A DNA stretch of 64,000 nucleotides from Fomes fomentarius (taxonomy: Eukaryota; Basidiomycota; Agaricomycetes; Polyporales; Polyporaceae). The stretch is from contig JABYQN010000008.1 in assembly GCA_022606135.1 (NCBI GenBank), positions 2,294,001-2,358,000 on the forward strand. Reading direction: 5' to 3'. Within the stretch, counting starts at the first letter, position 1. Each line of letters starts with the position of its first letter. The notes below the pieces were generated by a model, which was given only the letters and a program-made list of their open reading frames with translations, did no database searches and was not told the DNA's origin. Position numbers and translations under genes: made by a program. This document shows, one piece after another, positions 9,750 to 21,543 of this stretch.

Positions 9750-12256
9750 ATCGCAGACGTCAAGGCCCGTGATAACATTTGTTCAACGGATGTTGACCTA
9801 CCGTTCAGGTGCCAGCACCAGGAGTACTTCTGAATTCCCAGATATAGCTCACCCGCACTTCCGTATATGCCACTGGCGTTTGTTTGACAGCTCTTGACAG
9901 TTTGCGCCGACTCTCGAGAGAAGATCGACATCAGTTGGCAGCGACAATACAAAACGAGTTCTAGACATACCAGTAGTTCCGATGCTAGAGTAGCGGAGCG
10001 GATGGGTGGGCGACCAACGAGATATACCCTATCAGCGTCCACTACGAGGTGTTCTAAGGATGCACTGACCGTCTCTGCCGCATTGACGTGCAGGCTGTGC
10101 ATGTATGCAGCAGTGATGGAATTGGGAATCATGATGAACAGCAGCACCGTTCACACCGCAAGTCACGAGGCAATTACAATCCACCGCACGCAGACATTGT
10201 TTCGACACTTATACTGTACATTCATCCACATACGCCGCGTGGAACAATACTTCGGACAAGCGCGCCTTGTCCCAGATGAGATCGCCGTATGTTTTCAAGG
10301 GATATGGAGTACCTGACGTGGAAGACAGAACTCGGGGTGAATTGACAGGCGGTCGCTCAGGATACTGGTGTAGGTACATCCAAGCGTCAAGAAGATGGTA
10401 CCACATCATGAATCAATCCTCACCTGTCCATGCCTACGCAACCTTCTGGCGATGTCGGGGAACGCCTTCTCACTAGAGATCTGTTTTCTCAGAGGTCCTG
10501 ATGGCGGGGGCTGCTCCACGAGTAAGAAGCTCTAGCTTGCGCCTCAGGACGACTGCCGTGCGTGGTGGACGGTTGATCCGAGAACCTCGCGATGTTGATG
10601 ACAGTGAGCGTCTCGCGCACACGTGAAGGGTAGTGCATATCATAGCAGCGGGCTGAGAAGCGTCGATGATTGGAGGACTACCTTTACTGTTACGCCCGTT
10701 GGTATGCTTCAAGTTCACAGGGCGTCGCAAGTGAACAGAATCTGAACGGGCGATCTGGATACACGCGGTGATCAGTCAACACCCACGGACTGCTATATGT
10801 CTCGTCTCCGCTGGAGAACGTACCGCTAGCATGCACTCTGCGCAACCTCAATTAGAGTTGAGCAAACACGGGACCCTGGTGTTCCGGTGTTCGCATGGAC
10901 GCCGTTGCGCCAAAAGAATAATGATAGACATAATGGCGGCAGAACGTACTCAGGCCTGAGGTCCAGAAGCTGGTGCAAGGGATGGTTGTGCTGTCATCAA
11001 CGCAGACTGTCGAGCCATAGCGTATGTGGGCAAGCTAGGTACCATTGACGTCATGCTGAGGGGTGACGGCGAAGTGGCAGACTGAGTAACGTGTGGATCC
11101 TCAAACGTATACAGTAGAATAGCGGTGTAGGAGACGGCGGGGACGAAGTAGGGGCGCAAGATCATGCCAACTTGCCGCGGAGAAGGGGAAAACGGGAAGA
11201 TGGTGCGTGACTATAACGATTACAGCACAATGGGGAAGATAGCCGGACAGCTCGTCTTCAGATGGCGCGCGGGGGTGTTAGAGACTTCGACTCCCCGATT
11301 TGATGGCCATAAGCTACTGATAGGCATGGAAAGCCAGCGACGAATATATGACAGTGCGTATCCGCAGGAATCTGACAAGATTTTCGAGTATATCTCACCG
11401 ATTTCTTGAGTGATCCCGCCTCGATCACTAATAACGGTGTTGTGAACGCGGAGAAGAGCATACTTAGACGGATCGTGCAACCTTCCAACAGACCTCCCGC
11501 CGAGTAGCAAGGCTAACTGTATGAACATCAGCTCACCTTTTCCGCGGCGTCCTATGCCGGGTTCAGCAGCCCATCATTTTTTTCTAGTTCTTTAGCCATT
11601 CTGAGCGCGTCTTGGGGGCGACATAGATGGACAAGGGGAATAGAGAGAAGTGATGGTGGTCGTTGGTGTCAAAGGGCGGGTATAAGCGCTAATGCGCTGA
11701 TGCGGAGATGTGACCTGGTGTCACAGACGTGATGCGCAACAGGCGGAGATGTGACCTAGTGTCACAAACGTGATGACGTCCTCCTCCTCCACGAATCACG
11801 ATAACGGTTGTCCCTTATATTGAAATTCTACCAGCGTAAGTATAGTTATGCTCATATAAGTACTACCTCTTGAGATGCAGAAAGGGACCGAAGCGATATA
11901 GGAGTGATAGATTTGAGGAGTGCTGCTGCCCGGGCACCAGTGGTCCACTGAGCCCTGTGTACTAGCGGGCCCTTGTTCTGTCTAACAGTATGTAAGAGGT
12001 CATGTACCATGATATGCTATGGACTGACATTGATCAACTCGAGACTCTCCACATCTCTAGCTTGATGATAGAACGACCGTAAGATTTCAAAACAAACCCT
12101 CCGACTACTAAAAAGGTTGAACACCGGATGAAAGTAATCGCAAGTGAGCCATATTTAGCCTTAGATATATATGTATATAAGAAAAGCTATTGGATCTGAG
12201 GAGGACTTTATGTCAGTCCTTCGATGGCGCGTCAATGAACAAGCTAGAGTTAAGGC
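9750..12256. other. Unresolved stretch, no confident gene
   Basis: Minus-strand open stretches exist at 10147-9746 and 10409-10209 and plausible splice signals occur (for example a GTAGGT near 9800), so upstream exons of R1 may lie here. I could not connect them to a domain. A 41-bp tandem duplication sits at 11702-11775 (listed separately). An AT-rich TATATATGTATATAAG lies at 12165-12182. Confidence 0.35.
11702..11775. repeat. Two 33-bp copies at 41-bp spacing containing GTGACctrGTGTCAC
   Basis: GCGGAGATGTGACCTGGTGT... at 11702 and GCGGAGATGTGACCTAGTGT... at 11743 differ at two positions over 33 bp. Each contains the near-palindrome GTGACCTrGTGTCAC, and the second is followed by TGACGTC. 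The symmetry suggests protein-binding sites, perhaps for a bZIP or nuclear-receptor-like dimer, but that is inference. Confidence 0.5.
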
Positions 12257-13745
12257 TCACCAAGATGACTCATATCGCTGATACGGCGGGGGCAGCGCGA
12301 ACACAAAGCCTTCCGTACTTTCCCTCTCGTGGGGATACTCATCCGAAGGACCTCCAGCCAGCCGGACCCCTCCGTCCATCTCATAAACGAAGTGCGCTCC
12401 TCCATCGGTCGCTTCATTCTCTACACCTGTCCCCTGCGAGGGCGGTGCATGAACTGCCGATTCATGATTTATTGAAGTCTCCGACGGAGGGAGAGGCAGT
12501 GTACGTGGTACCGGTCCTGGTTCTCGAGTACCTTGTTGTTCGAGCTTCTCTTCGGAGGCAGCAGAACCAGAGTGTGTGCAGGATATGTTTTTAGAGGGCT
12601 GCGCTGCTGGAGCGACGATAATATTGACCACGCCGGGTGGAACGGCAACCTCGAAGGCACTGTCTAGCTGTGGACGTTCCGGTGGCGCACTGCCGGATGT
12701 GTGGGTATGGGGGACTAGCGAATGGAACTGCTCGTCTGCAATCTCAATCCCAGGGGTACTGGAAACCCGACTCGTATCTGCCATACGCATGCATATCACG
12801 TCAGCACCAACATTTATGAATTATTGATCAGGGTCACTATCGCACCTGTGATCTGGCTGGACTGTGACTTGATTTCTACGATACGCCTCTTTCTGCGCAG
12901 GTAACTCCAGTAGACAATGCAGAGCAGAGCAGTGATAGTCACTGCTGTTATGACTCCCACCACGAGGCCTACTTTGGACGAGTGAGAAGATGGAGGTAGT
13001 GGGGACCCGGAAGTCACTGTCACAACAGGATTCGACCCTGTAGATAAGATGGTTGCCTCCCCGCTGGTCGAGCTCGGATTTGAGTCTGCAGCACTTGACG
13101 GATCAAGCGATCTCGACACCCTAGGAGCACTTGGAGATTCTGCCTGGGATGTGGAGGGAGAAGGGTTCCGGGACGAATCGTGGGTGGTGAATGTTGACAC
13201 ATGCGTTGCCGCGGTGGTCTCAGTGTCTGACCGGGTAGTCGTAAAAGACGTTCTTGGGTCATCGGAGGTCTGCGGTGGAGAGTTCGACGTTGAAGACGAC
13301 GTAACATCCGTTGGACGGATGATGGTAGAGGTGATGAATGTCGGCTCAGAGGAAGGGCTTGGTACGTCGTCCAAACACGTATCATCGTCACTCGACTTCA
13401 CGAACCTGCCGCCAAGCTGGATGGTGCCCCCATCGCTAGACTGGACTTGGAAGAATACCTGAGTCCCAGCTACGACGTTCACATTCCATGTCACCTCATT
13501 GTCTGTTGTTGTACCGAGAGCGTGTTCCGTGCGATGTTTGGAGCCCTGCGGCTCGGTGAACACAGAGTATCGGAAAGGAGGGCTTCCGCCCACCGTGTGC
13601 ATCGATATGTCGGAGCATTGCACAGGGGGGTCCTCCGAAAGAAGAAGGTCGAGAGTCGAGGCAGATGAGGGAGTGATGTATGCTGAGAGGATAGCGAGGC
13701 AGAGGATAGGCAGTGGACTGAATCTCCCTTGAAAGAGCGTGTCAT
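12257..13745 (-). CDS. R2: Kre9/Knh1-like single-pass membrane protein with C-terminal PPPY
   Basis: A hydrophobic leader (PLPILCLAILSAYITPSSA) precedes VQCSDISMHTVGGSPPFRYS, which fits the Kre9/Knh1-type Ig-fold found in fungal wall proteins (Cys, then G-G-x-P-P-aromatic). A long Ser/Thr stalk follows, then the helix VGLVVGVITAVTITALLCIV and YLRRKRR. The exon ends at 12846; an intron (12845-12778) separates the tail exon (12777-12257). The tail contains MDGGVRLAGGPSDE and finishes ALPPPYQRYESSW, a PPxY motif. The start is uncertain: the frame of the leader has no ATG nearby, so a 5' exon beyond about 13745 or a frameshift is likely. Family members with this fold act in or near beta-glucan assembly in yeast; sensing or wall contact is inferred here. 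Confidence 0.75.
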
Positions 13746-14846
13746 AACGAGGTTGACTACCATGGATGTTTCTGAATTGTAGTCTTACCGATGTTAGCGG
13801 GAGCGGCCCGCTTATACGTACTATGCATACTCACCTTGCGATATAAGCCTGAGCACAAACGAATGTCCCTTCCCATTGTGAACTCGGCTTGGATAAGGTT
13901 TTTTGCAGGTGCATAATCATGAGGAAGCCCACAGGACATGGATGGAGGAGTGAAATGTTGGCAACACTCTATACTCCTAAGGTAAGCGTTATAAGGTGTT
14001 CGTTAGAGCAGAAGAACCGATATATGTAGCACACGCTGCATCAACTACCGGAGATGCAGGAGCCGAGCAGCAACTAGTACAGCCATAATAGAAATACGCG
14101 CACAAGCTTCGATGAATGGAGAGAGATCACAACAGTGAACTTGAGAAGTGAAAGCTGATGTAAAATAGGGGACTGATTATCTGCACTTTCCCTAAGCCGA
14201 GAAGGTTCCTTCCGAGAATACACCCGAGGAACCTCAGAGCTGTAGTTAGTAACAGTATGAACAACGACTCCGAGGGAAAGGAATGAGCAGTCGACGTTGT
14301 GAAACGAAGTGAAGCGTACGATCACATATCAACGACATCTGACAGCGCGTAGTTAGATTGATGGCGGGTGCTGAGAACATAAATTATTCTTGGAGAGAAG
14401 ATGCAGCTCTACTATCAACATCTCAATGCACAGATGACGGAAGAATAGCCTCAACTACCACGCTGCCACAGACCTTATCTCAGAAGGGAAGACCTCATAG
14501 CAACGGGTGCGCGCTCCCTTCACATTAAACGGTAGACCGTTAGCAAACTAATCCTTGAAACAGTCAGCCATGCACACTTTGTACACCTGAAATACAGAAA
14601 TGAAGTTGCTCCAGCAGTCGGGTATGCCCCACAATCAATGTCAAGCTATAAGCCCAGTCCCCATCTCACAAGTGTCGGTGAAATCAAGAATTATGATGCC
14701 CCTTTTGCAATCTATCTACTTCGAGACCTTCCTCCCGAGGTACTGTGAAAGAGTCGGCTTAGTCTGTGTTGCGGCACTCATTATTACTAGTGCAGGTGTA
14801 GGTACTGGATACTACTTACCATACACCTCATAGGAGGTACGGCGCA
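13746..14846. other. Intergenic, no confident gene
   Basis: Probably holds the 5' exon and promoter of R2 at its left side and the downstream flank of R3 at its right. Splice-like signals for R2 occur near 13770-13790. No protein match recognised on either strand. Confidence 0.4.
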
Positions 14847-15964
14847 TCATCGTAAAGGGGATCCTCGATTAGAGTATCCCTGTGACAGACAATTATTCCA
14901 CACGTCGCTTCCTTCCGAAAGCTGAGGCTCGTGTGAGGTATATCCATAAGGCGGAATGATTGGGTATGCATTGGATGTCAGAGAGACCAGAGATCTCTTG
15001 GCATCTGCTGGCTTCTCTGATATATCGCTACCAGAAAGCGACAAGCCGTCTGTTGCACCCGTATCTAAATTTGTGACTTCGTCTGATCTCGGTGCTTTAT
15101 CAAATTTGGGTGAGCCAAACCTTTGTCAAAGCTCATGTAAGGACTAACCATAGACAATGATAGCTGGTCCGAACTTGTGACGTCGATGATACCAGAGCAG
15201 CCCTGCTATTCCAACTGCGAGGACTAGGCAGAAAATGGATGCTCCGACCACGATTCCAACAACAGTACCGATAGACTTGGTGCCAGTTCCCGAAGTGAAG
15301 GGGGGGACTGCGGTGGGCTCTGTCACATCTACGATTGGTTCACGGTCAGTATTATGATGGTATGTGGGATAGAAAGTCCCACATACTGTGGGGTCGGCTG
15401 ACTACTGAGGAAGGCATAGACAACATAGTTGTGGGTGATGAACGGGAATATGGTATGGAGGGTCCATTAGGGCTGGTGGAAGAAGAATGCTGACCATCGT
15501 CCGGTTTTCCATCAATGACCAGGTAGTTCAGCCATAATGCCACTCCGTGATTAGTCATAACCAGAGTGTGTTGTTCGTGGGCGAGGTTTGCTTCTTTGAA
15601 GAAGATATGGTCAATTGAGGAGAACTTCGGACTATTACTATAATGACGAAGGGGAAGACCATCGAGTTTATAGGTTGAGTTCTGCTGCTCGTCTATGTGC
15701 TCTGTCCCGTGTACTTCTATGGCCGTTCCTAAGAAACATACGTGTAAGTAACTAGTTCTTTTTTAACCTTGTTTAGAGCTTCTACATGCCTGTGAACGTG
15801 AATGTCGCACTGTCTCCAACCTTCTTAGTACCATGGATGCTTTTGTATTGTCCGTGAATTTGTATTGTTTTCCAGGTGCCGTGGTATTGGACTCTGTCAT
15901 CCGCATCGCTGACAACAGTGTTGTCAACGTTACTCATATCAACCGTCTGGAGCGATAAGGTCAT
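14847..15964 (-). CDS. R3: galactose-binding-like single-pass membrane protein, PPYGYTSHEP tail
   Basis: Four exons can be read. Exon 1 from the ATG at 15964 encodes ADDRVQYHGTWKT and VGDSATFTFTG, the first strands of the beta-sandwich seen in many agaricomycete surface proteins. Exon 2 gives TAIEVHGTEH ... EQHTLVMTNHGVALWLNYLVIDG, the second half. After a GTATGT intron, exon 3 has a short stalk and the helix IGTVVGIVVGASIFCLVLAV with YHRRHK. Exon 4 encodes the tail SLTSNAYPIIPPYGYTSHEPQL, SDVWNNCLSQGY, ending at 14847. No signal peptide is visible, so an upstream exon may exist. R4 is its closest relative in tail sequence. Ligand unknown; a sugar or wall polymer is a guess from the fold. Confidence 0.75.
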
Positions 15965-17302
15965 GTCGACTGTCTAGTGGGAACAATTCGGTGGAACAGA
16001 GGATACACGAAGTCTCTAAAAAGAGTCGTGAGTTATATCCCTGAGTAGGTGATCGTAGCGACTGAGTGGTCTCACAGTCGGAGTTAATCTTGCCAGTAGG
16101 TAAGTCACGGAGGAACTGCGCTCAGGGTGGCACGCAATCATGAACACAGCTGCGGATCTATATATTCGTGGTTCTATGGTTGCTCCGTACACCCTCAGGA
16201 GAACACATGCCTCAGAAAATCTTTGCCTGCCCATCTGCGCAACGTGGAGATGTTCTTTCCAAGAGTGCATATCTCACCCATCCTCATGTCAGTCCCAAGC
16301 CATCCCGTTTTGCGTTCTCGAGCTCAGAGCTGAACTTCAACGGGTAGGAGGGCGTGCAAGCAATACCACGGAATCCCCAGCACGGTGGACTGGTTTACAG
16401 TTGAATCATCTCAGTACCTCACTTGTACCGACTACGTGCTTAGTGTGTTGAGTTCTTGTCGCCTCTCCGACGTCTACTGGCATCAGTCTGATCTTGTGAC
16501 CAACTCAACGGGGACACCTGTAGATCAGGGTAGACGGGAGATGAAGATGATTATGCGCTATTTGGGAGAGATGGTCAACGAAAGAAGTGATAGCGGTAGA
16601 GAGTCTGGTATGTACGTGATGACATGATACTATGGATCTCATACAGAATTGCACCTGTAGTATGCATCGTAGATAGCAGCGGAGTATACAAGAGCAAATT
16701 AGCAGGGGATTATCGATGGAGAGGCAATGTAGCATGGGGGAAAGGCTAGATATCAGGGGAGACCATGTTGATGTCGAACGGCGGGAGTCTAAATTGGGGA
16801 TGGACGGGTGAATGACAACACCATGGTGACTCCCATCAAACAGAAGGTGACATGAGCCAGAATCGGATCCAAGAGACAGTGTCAGATAGCGTCGATAGGG
16901 GATAAATATAAATATTCGAAGGCCGCGATGGTTGTTTGGTGCACATGATTAAGTAGCACTGTATGATGCTTGGTATTGAGGAGGCCTGCAGAACGAGGCG
17001 GGGTTTCATGAAGGTTGTGCGGCAAGCAGCCGGGTCAGTTACGAGCCTGGATGCTTCAGAGTGTGTACAGTCTGGAGAGTCGGGACACCATCGAAGATGT
17101 GTCAACAGAGGAGCACAGTAGCAATTTCGACGTTAACCGGAAGATGAAATAAGTGACGGAGTGGAGTATGCATCTAAGTATGTAGGAACGACAGGCGTTG
17201 ATGAGAATTCATCCGAGTTAAGTCATCCAAAGCCAACCCGGACTCTTCCCGACTCAAGGTGGGTCACCGACTGAGAAAGGCTCACACGGACCTATTGTTG
17301 CG
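15965..17302. other. Intergenic, no confident gene
   Basis: Upstream of R3 and downstream of R4. Several open stretches exist on both strands but none has a domain, signal peptide plus helix, or consistent splice pattern that I could support. Confidence 0.4.
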
Positions 17303-18324
17303 TCAGCCCCGACCACCCTGCGGCCATGGTATAGAATGCACGACATACCTCCCTAGAGGAGTATCAGCGCATCTCGGAGGCATGCTGTCTGGCGGTGTTG
17401 GGTTCTCGAGACTGTACCCTCGTGACAGGCGGTTATCCCACACATCGCTTTCCCCCTCAGCGCGGGATTCTCGTGGCATGTACACGTTGGGAGGAAGAAT
17501 CATAGGAAACGCGCCGGACGTCAACGAAATGTGACCATCATCTGTGCTCGACTTCTCTGGGGTGCGGGTGGGCAACCACGATGAGCTACCAGTTGCAGCT
17601 GACCAATGAAACATTGAGGCGTCGCCCGAAGGCACTACATCATCAGTCCGTGAGCGCTAGCTACCACAGTTGATGGGCTATGCACCACTCACCACATGGG
17701 CTGCGTGCGCTCCGTTCATGGGTGCGCCAACGAAGATACCAGGTAATGCCGACAAGAATGAGACAGAACACCAAGGCGCCCAAGGTTGCCCCAACAATTG
17801 TCGCTGTGGGGGCATTCGGAGGGGTATGCGATCCTGTGTCACCGTCTGGATATAGTGCCACTCCATCAATCCAGATGTAGTTGAGCCAGAGGGAGTCCCC
17901 GTAGTTCGTGACGACTAGCGTATGATTTCCGTTGGAAGACAACGATAGCTTGAAGAACATCTTGTACTGCGAAGGCGTATGTACCGGTGATGTCGAGCTG
18001 TATATAGTTGGCACCCCGTGATCCACGACATATGAAGAGTTTCGCGTGGTCTGCGGTAGCTCTATACCATGAACCTCAACCTCATATCCTGTGGTACGGA
18101 ACAAGGGAGGGCATTTCAAGCTATGGATTTGAAGAAATGCAACAGTTGAGGGACGTACCACTGAAGACAAATGTGGCGTTATCTCCTACTTGAGTAGTGC
18201 CGGTCATGGTCTCGTTCTCACCCGGTATGAGACGCCTGGTCCAGGCCCCAAGGTATTGTATATATGGATCTTCGTGCCATATCTGATCGCGTTTTGAGCG
18301 TCGAGAGTAAGGGTATGGAGACAT
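17303..18324 (-). CDS. R4: galactose-binding-like single-pass membrane protein, sister of R3
   Basis: Exon 1 from the ATG at 18324 encodes DPYIQYLGAWTRR and VGDNATFVFSG. The next exon continues YEVEVHGIELPQ and NGNHTLVVTNYGDSLWLNYIWIDG, then a very short linker, the helix ATIVGATLGALVFCLILVG and YLRWRTHERS. The tail exon reads HISLTSGAFPMILPPNVY, ESDVWDNRLSRGY, and ends at 17303. Both halves align with R3 (VGDxATFxFxG, HTLVxTNxG, LWLNY, SLTSxAxPxIxPP, SDVWxNxLSxGY), so the two are recent duplicates. No signal peptide is seen. The extracellular stalk is far shorter than in R5 or R6. Confidence 0.75.
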
Positions 18325-20141
18325 CGGAGGACGAGAGACTACGGACGACCCAAGTGTGCTACTGGGCTAGACGTTAGCCCTAATGACCAAACGCATCCCC
18401 TGAGCGCCTGCGACGATGTCTGGCTGCTGTAACAGCAAGGACCAAACATTCCAGGGCGGTCCCGAGGCAAGACACTGCGTTCCGATGGTATGAGGGTGGC
18501 GGTGACTTCTAAGACACAATGAGCCTAGACAATACAAATTATTAGCCATGTTGTCGTACACGCTCAGATTGGCCATGTCAAGACGCTGCAGTTGCCATCG
18601 AGTTGCTTCGGCCTATGATATCCGCCCACGAAGCAATACGCGAAGATCAACTAGAAGCGTGAGTGAGGCATTGTTGGGGACAACAGCGCGCTCAGAGGTG
18701 AGTGCTCTGCTGCTCTTCAACTCCGCTGAGAGTCTCGGGGAAAGATAGAAACTATCACGCATTTTTATGACTATCTTATCTGTCGCATAATAGTGATGTG
18801 TGACTTGTGTAGGTCTCGTGGTGGGGAGACGGAAGGAAGTCGACTTTTCATGGTCTAGTGATCTCTCCCTGTAGATAGGTAGCGTGATGACGGGATTTCT
18901 GAGCCTCCCCCTTCTGCCGGCTTGCATAGCTCTTCAATCCAGCGTACTCAGGTACCGTCCAGCGTGATAGTCTCAGTAGAACTTCAACGAAAAGCAGTGA
19001 CTCGGATACAACCATCTGCGGAGTGTCAGCGGAACTGTTGCGTGTTTCCCGTTCAAATTCACGTACTGATATCTACTGTCATACTCCCAGGTACGCGGTG
19101 GAGCATGTGTCCCTGCCAGTAAGTGCGTGTCGACCAGTCCCCATCGGCGTAGTGGCGTCCTGGTAACCGGCATAGCCACAACTGGAACGAGGATATGCGA
19201 TGTTGGTCGAACGCGTGTGCACATGAAAGGGCCTCCAGAGAGTTGGTACGAGGCACCGGGATGCGCACAGGAGCAGAGAAGTGGTGACGGGAGGCCTGAG
19301 GCGACCATCAGTAGTAGTACTCGTGGGAATCACGCCATCACATGGTCACGAGTCAGTGACGAAACGCGACGCTGTGCGTCGTCACTGTGAATCTGATTCT
19401 GAGCATTTATCTGTGTGCGTGAAGTCCGAAGAGATAGCCATGGGAGAGATTTAGAGTACTTCAATGCCTCAGTACAATATCAAAACAATTGGTAGAAACT
19501 CTATGGATACATAGTAGGACGACGCTGAGGAACCAAGTTTGGTAGCATAACCAACCGCACAGACTCCTGGACAAGAAATCATAAACCAACTGGTGTAGCA
19601 CAGCAGAGTCGCTATGGACGGTAAGAAGATAGAGAACGGGTAGAGCCCAGAGACGGAGTAGAACCGATAACGGCAGACATGCTCGAATGATGGGGCAGAT
19701 CAGAAGAAGTCATAACAAGAGTCTGACTATACGAGCTATGTGTGGCATACGAATGAACTCTTCCCGTACGGCCTCCACTAGGGTCTGAATGTCCTTGTAT
19801 TGTTCCTGTCAATAATAGACGTCACTTGAGCAGTGCCATAGATAGGGACATTGATTGTTGAATTGAAACAAACCATCCGGCCGCTTCAGATCAAGTCCTC
19901 CCACAGTGGCAACTGGAGAGAACACTCAGCATTGGATATCTGTGATACGTTATATGCGTATACCTTGACTTCCAATGCTAGGAGTACCCCTCGCCTCCTG
20001 GTTTTCTGGACGGATGTGCAGGACGTGTTCGCTCGAAAAAGCCGAGGCATTCAGCGGATTCTTCTGGATACCCTTTCTAATCCCATTTTCGGCACTTGCA
20101 GTAGGATAGCTCTCTATTGCTGGCAGTTACGAGAACGGTCA
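18325..20141. other. Mostly unresolved; possible Ser-rich tail exon at 19812-19612
   Basis: The minus strand at 19812-19612 encodes a Ser-rich peptide (SQTLVMTSSDLPHHSSMSAV) behind a plausible acceptor at about 19806 and could be the last exon of R5, whose tail is otherwise cut short. The remainder, 18325-19600, shows no frame I can name. Confidence 0.25.
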
Positions 20142-20999
20142 CTACAGCGGACGAGTAGTAGAGAAATCACGGGGAGACGCACCGAAGTTAGACATCTGGC
20201 GTGGTCTTTGAGCGCGCCGGTGGCGGCGGCGCACGAAAACATAGATCGCTGCAGTGGCACACAAGGCAGCTAACACAACAAATGATATCCCCACGACTGC
20301 GCCAACACCCATCCGATCGCTTGCCTGCGGCGCCGGGTTGGAGACTGAGGTCGCAGACTGAGATGAGGTGGACAGAGTAGCAGTACCAGACGGAGATGAG
20401 ATAGTAAATGTTGAAGATTGCGACGCAGCCTTGGATGACACCACAGATGACGATATCGAGGTGGGTAGTGGTTGGGATATCGTGCTGCTGAGAGTTGAGA
20501 TCGAGGAGGTCCTCACTGTCGTAGACGAAATCGGCGTTGAATCCCTTCCAGATGGGTCAGATATTGTGGCCTGCGAGTGGATGCGAAGGTAGTCGAGAGC
20601 AAAAGAATCTCCAAAATTCGTAACCACGAGGGTATGCATCCCCGGCAATAGCGACTGGGAGAACAGCATGCCACTCTCTGGCTCGTCATCCGGAAACATC
20701 CTGACACGGTTACCCTGCTCGTTGTCAAGCGTGAAAACGACATCGGCTTCATCTTCCATGCGCGGATCGGTGTAAACCTCGATATACGATCCTAGATTGG
20801 TCAATGTGGATGGGACTACAGCAGACGAACAAGCTAAGCCAGACATACCATTGAAATCGTATGAGAAGGAGCTCCCGACCTCAGAGGTGGAAGTCAGGGT
20901 CTCGTTGTAAGCCAGAGAAAATATCGAAAAATGTGTTCGCCATCTGCCTTGGAACTGGATGCTAGAACTGGTGTCATCGAGTAACTCGAAAGTCTACCC
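20142..20999 (-). CDS. R5: galactose-binding-like single-pass membrane protein
   Basis: An exon starting after an acceptor near 21000 encodes FELLDDTSSSIQFQGRW and SEVGSSFSYDFNG, the first half of the beta-sandwich. A GTATGT intron leads to SYIEVYTDPRM, GNRVRMF and GMHTLVVTNFGDSFALDYLRI, a Ser/Thr stalk of about 80 residues, and the helix MGVGAVVGISFVVLAALCAT with RRRHRRAQRPRQ. The tail then runs only to 20142 in this frame, and a GTGCGT donor sits right after MSNFG, so a further tail exon is probable. The start exon with signal peptide was not found. The two-residue-spaced acidic pair DD before the aromatic strand is shared with R3, R4 and R6. Confidence 0.7.
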
Positions 21000-21543
21000 C
21001 ATTTGGAAGGGCACGAGAGACCGCAAGGTGGCGTGAGTATACAGCGTACCAAGATATTCCTCAGTGACGGAGAAGACGTACCTTCATGTGGATTCATGGA
21101 ACGAGGACCTCCTTTCTGAAGACCAACGGGAGCACTTGAGCTTAAGGCCGCGGTTGGGCCCGAGTTGTTGAGTAGCGACTGACGACAACCGCACTGTTGC
21201 CCAATCAAACGTCTTCAACTGAGGAGGTGTATCGGGGGGTTCAGGATTCAGCGGCGACTAGATGGACTTGCGCCGTGGAGGGTATCGAACAGCGGTTGTG
21301 GTATGACCCCTAGAACACAAGTGCTATGAGCAGTGAAACCTACCTCAGTACTCTTCATGTGACTCAACGCTTCACTGCACGACGTCCGTCATAACAGTGC
21401 GTATGTTCAGTAACTCAATGATAGCACGGTCACCTATCCACCTGAACGAGCTCTTGAATAATTGAATCACGGCATCTCAGTCGAGACTTGGAGGGGGAAC
21501 AAGGGTCACGATTCGACCTTCGACATGACATGTCCACGGAGCT

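Noticed and set aside
10209..10409. Minus-strand peptide with HLLDAWMYLHQYPERPP
   Set aside because: First taken for a piece of a multi-pass membrane protein; no matching helices nearby and frames break, so no call.
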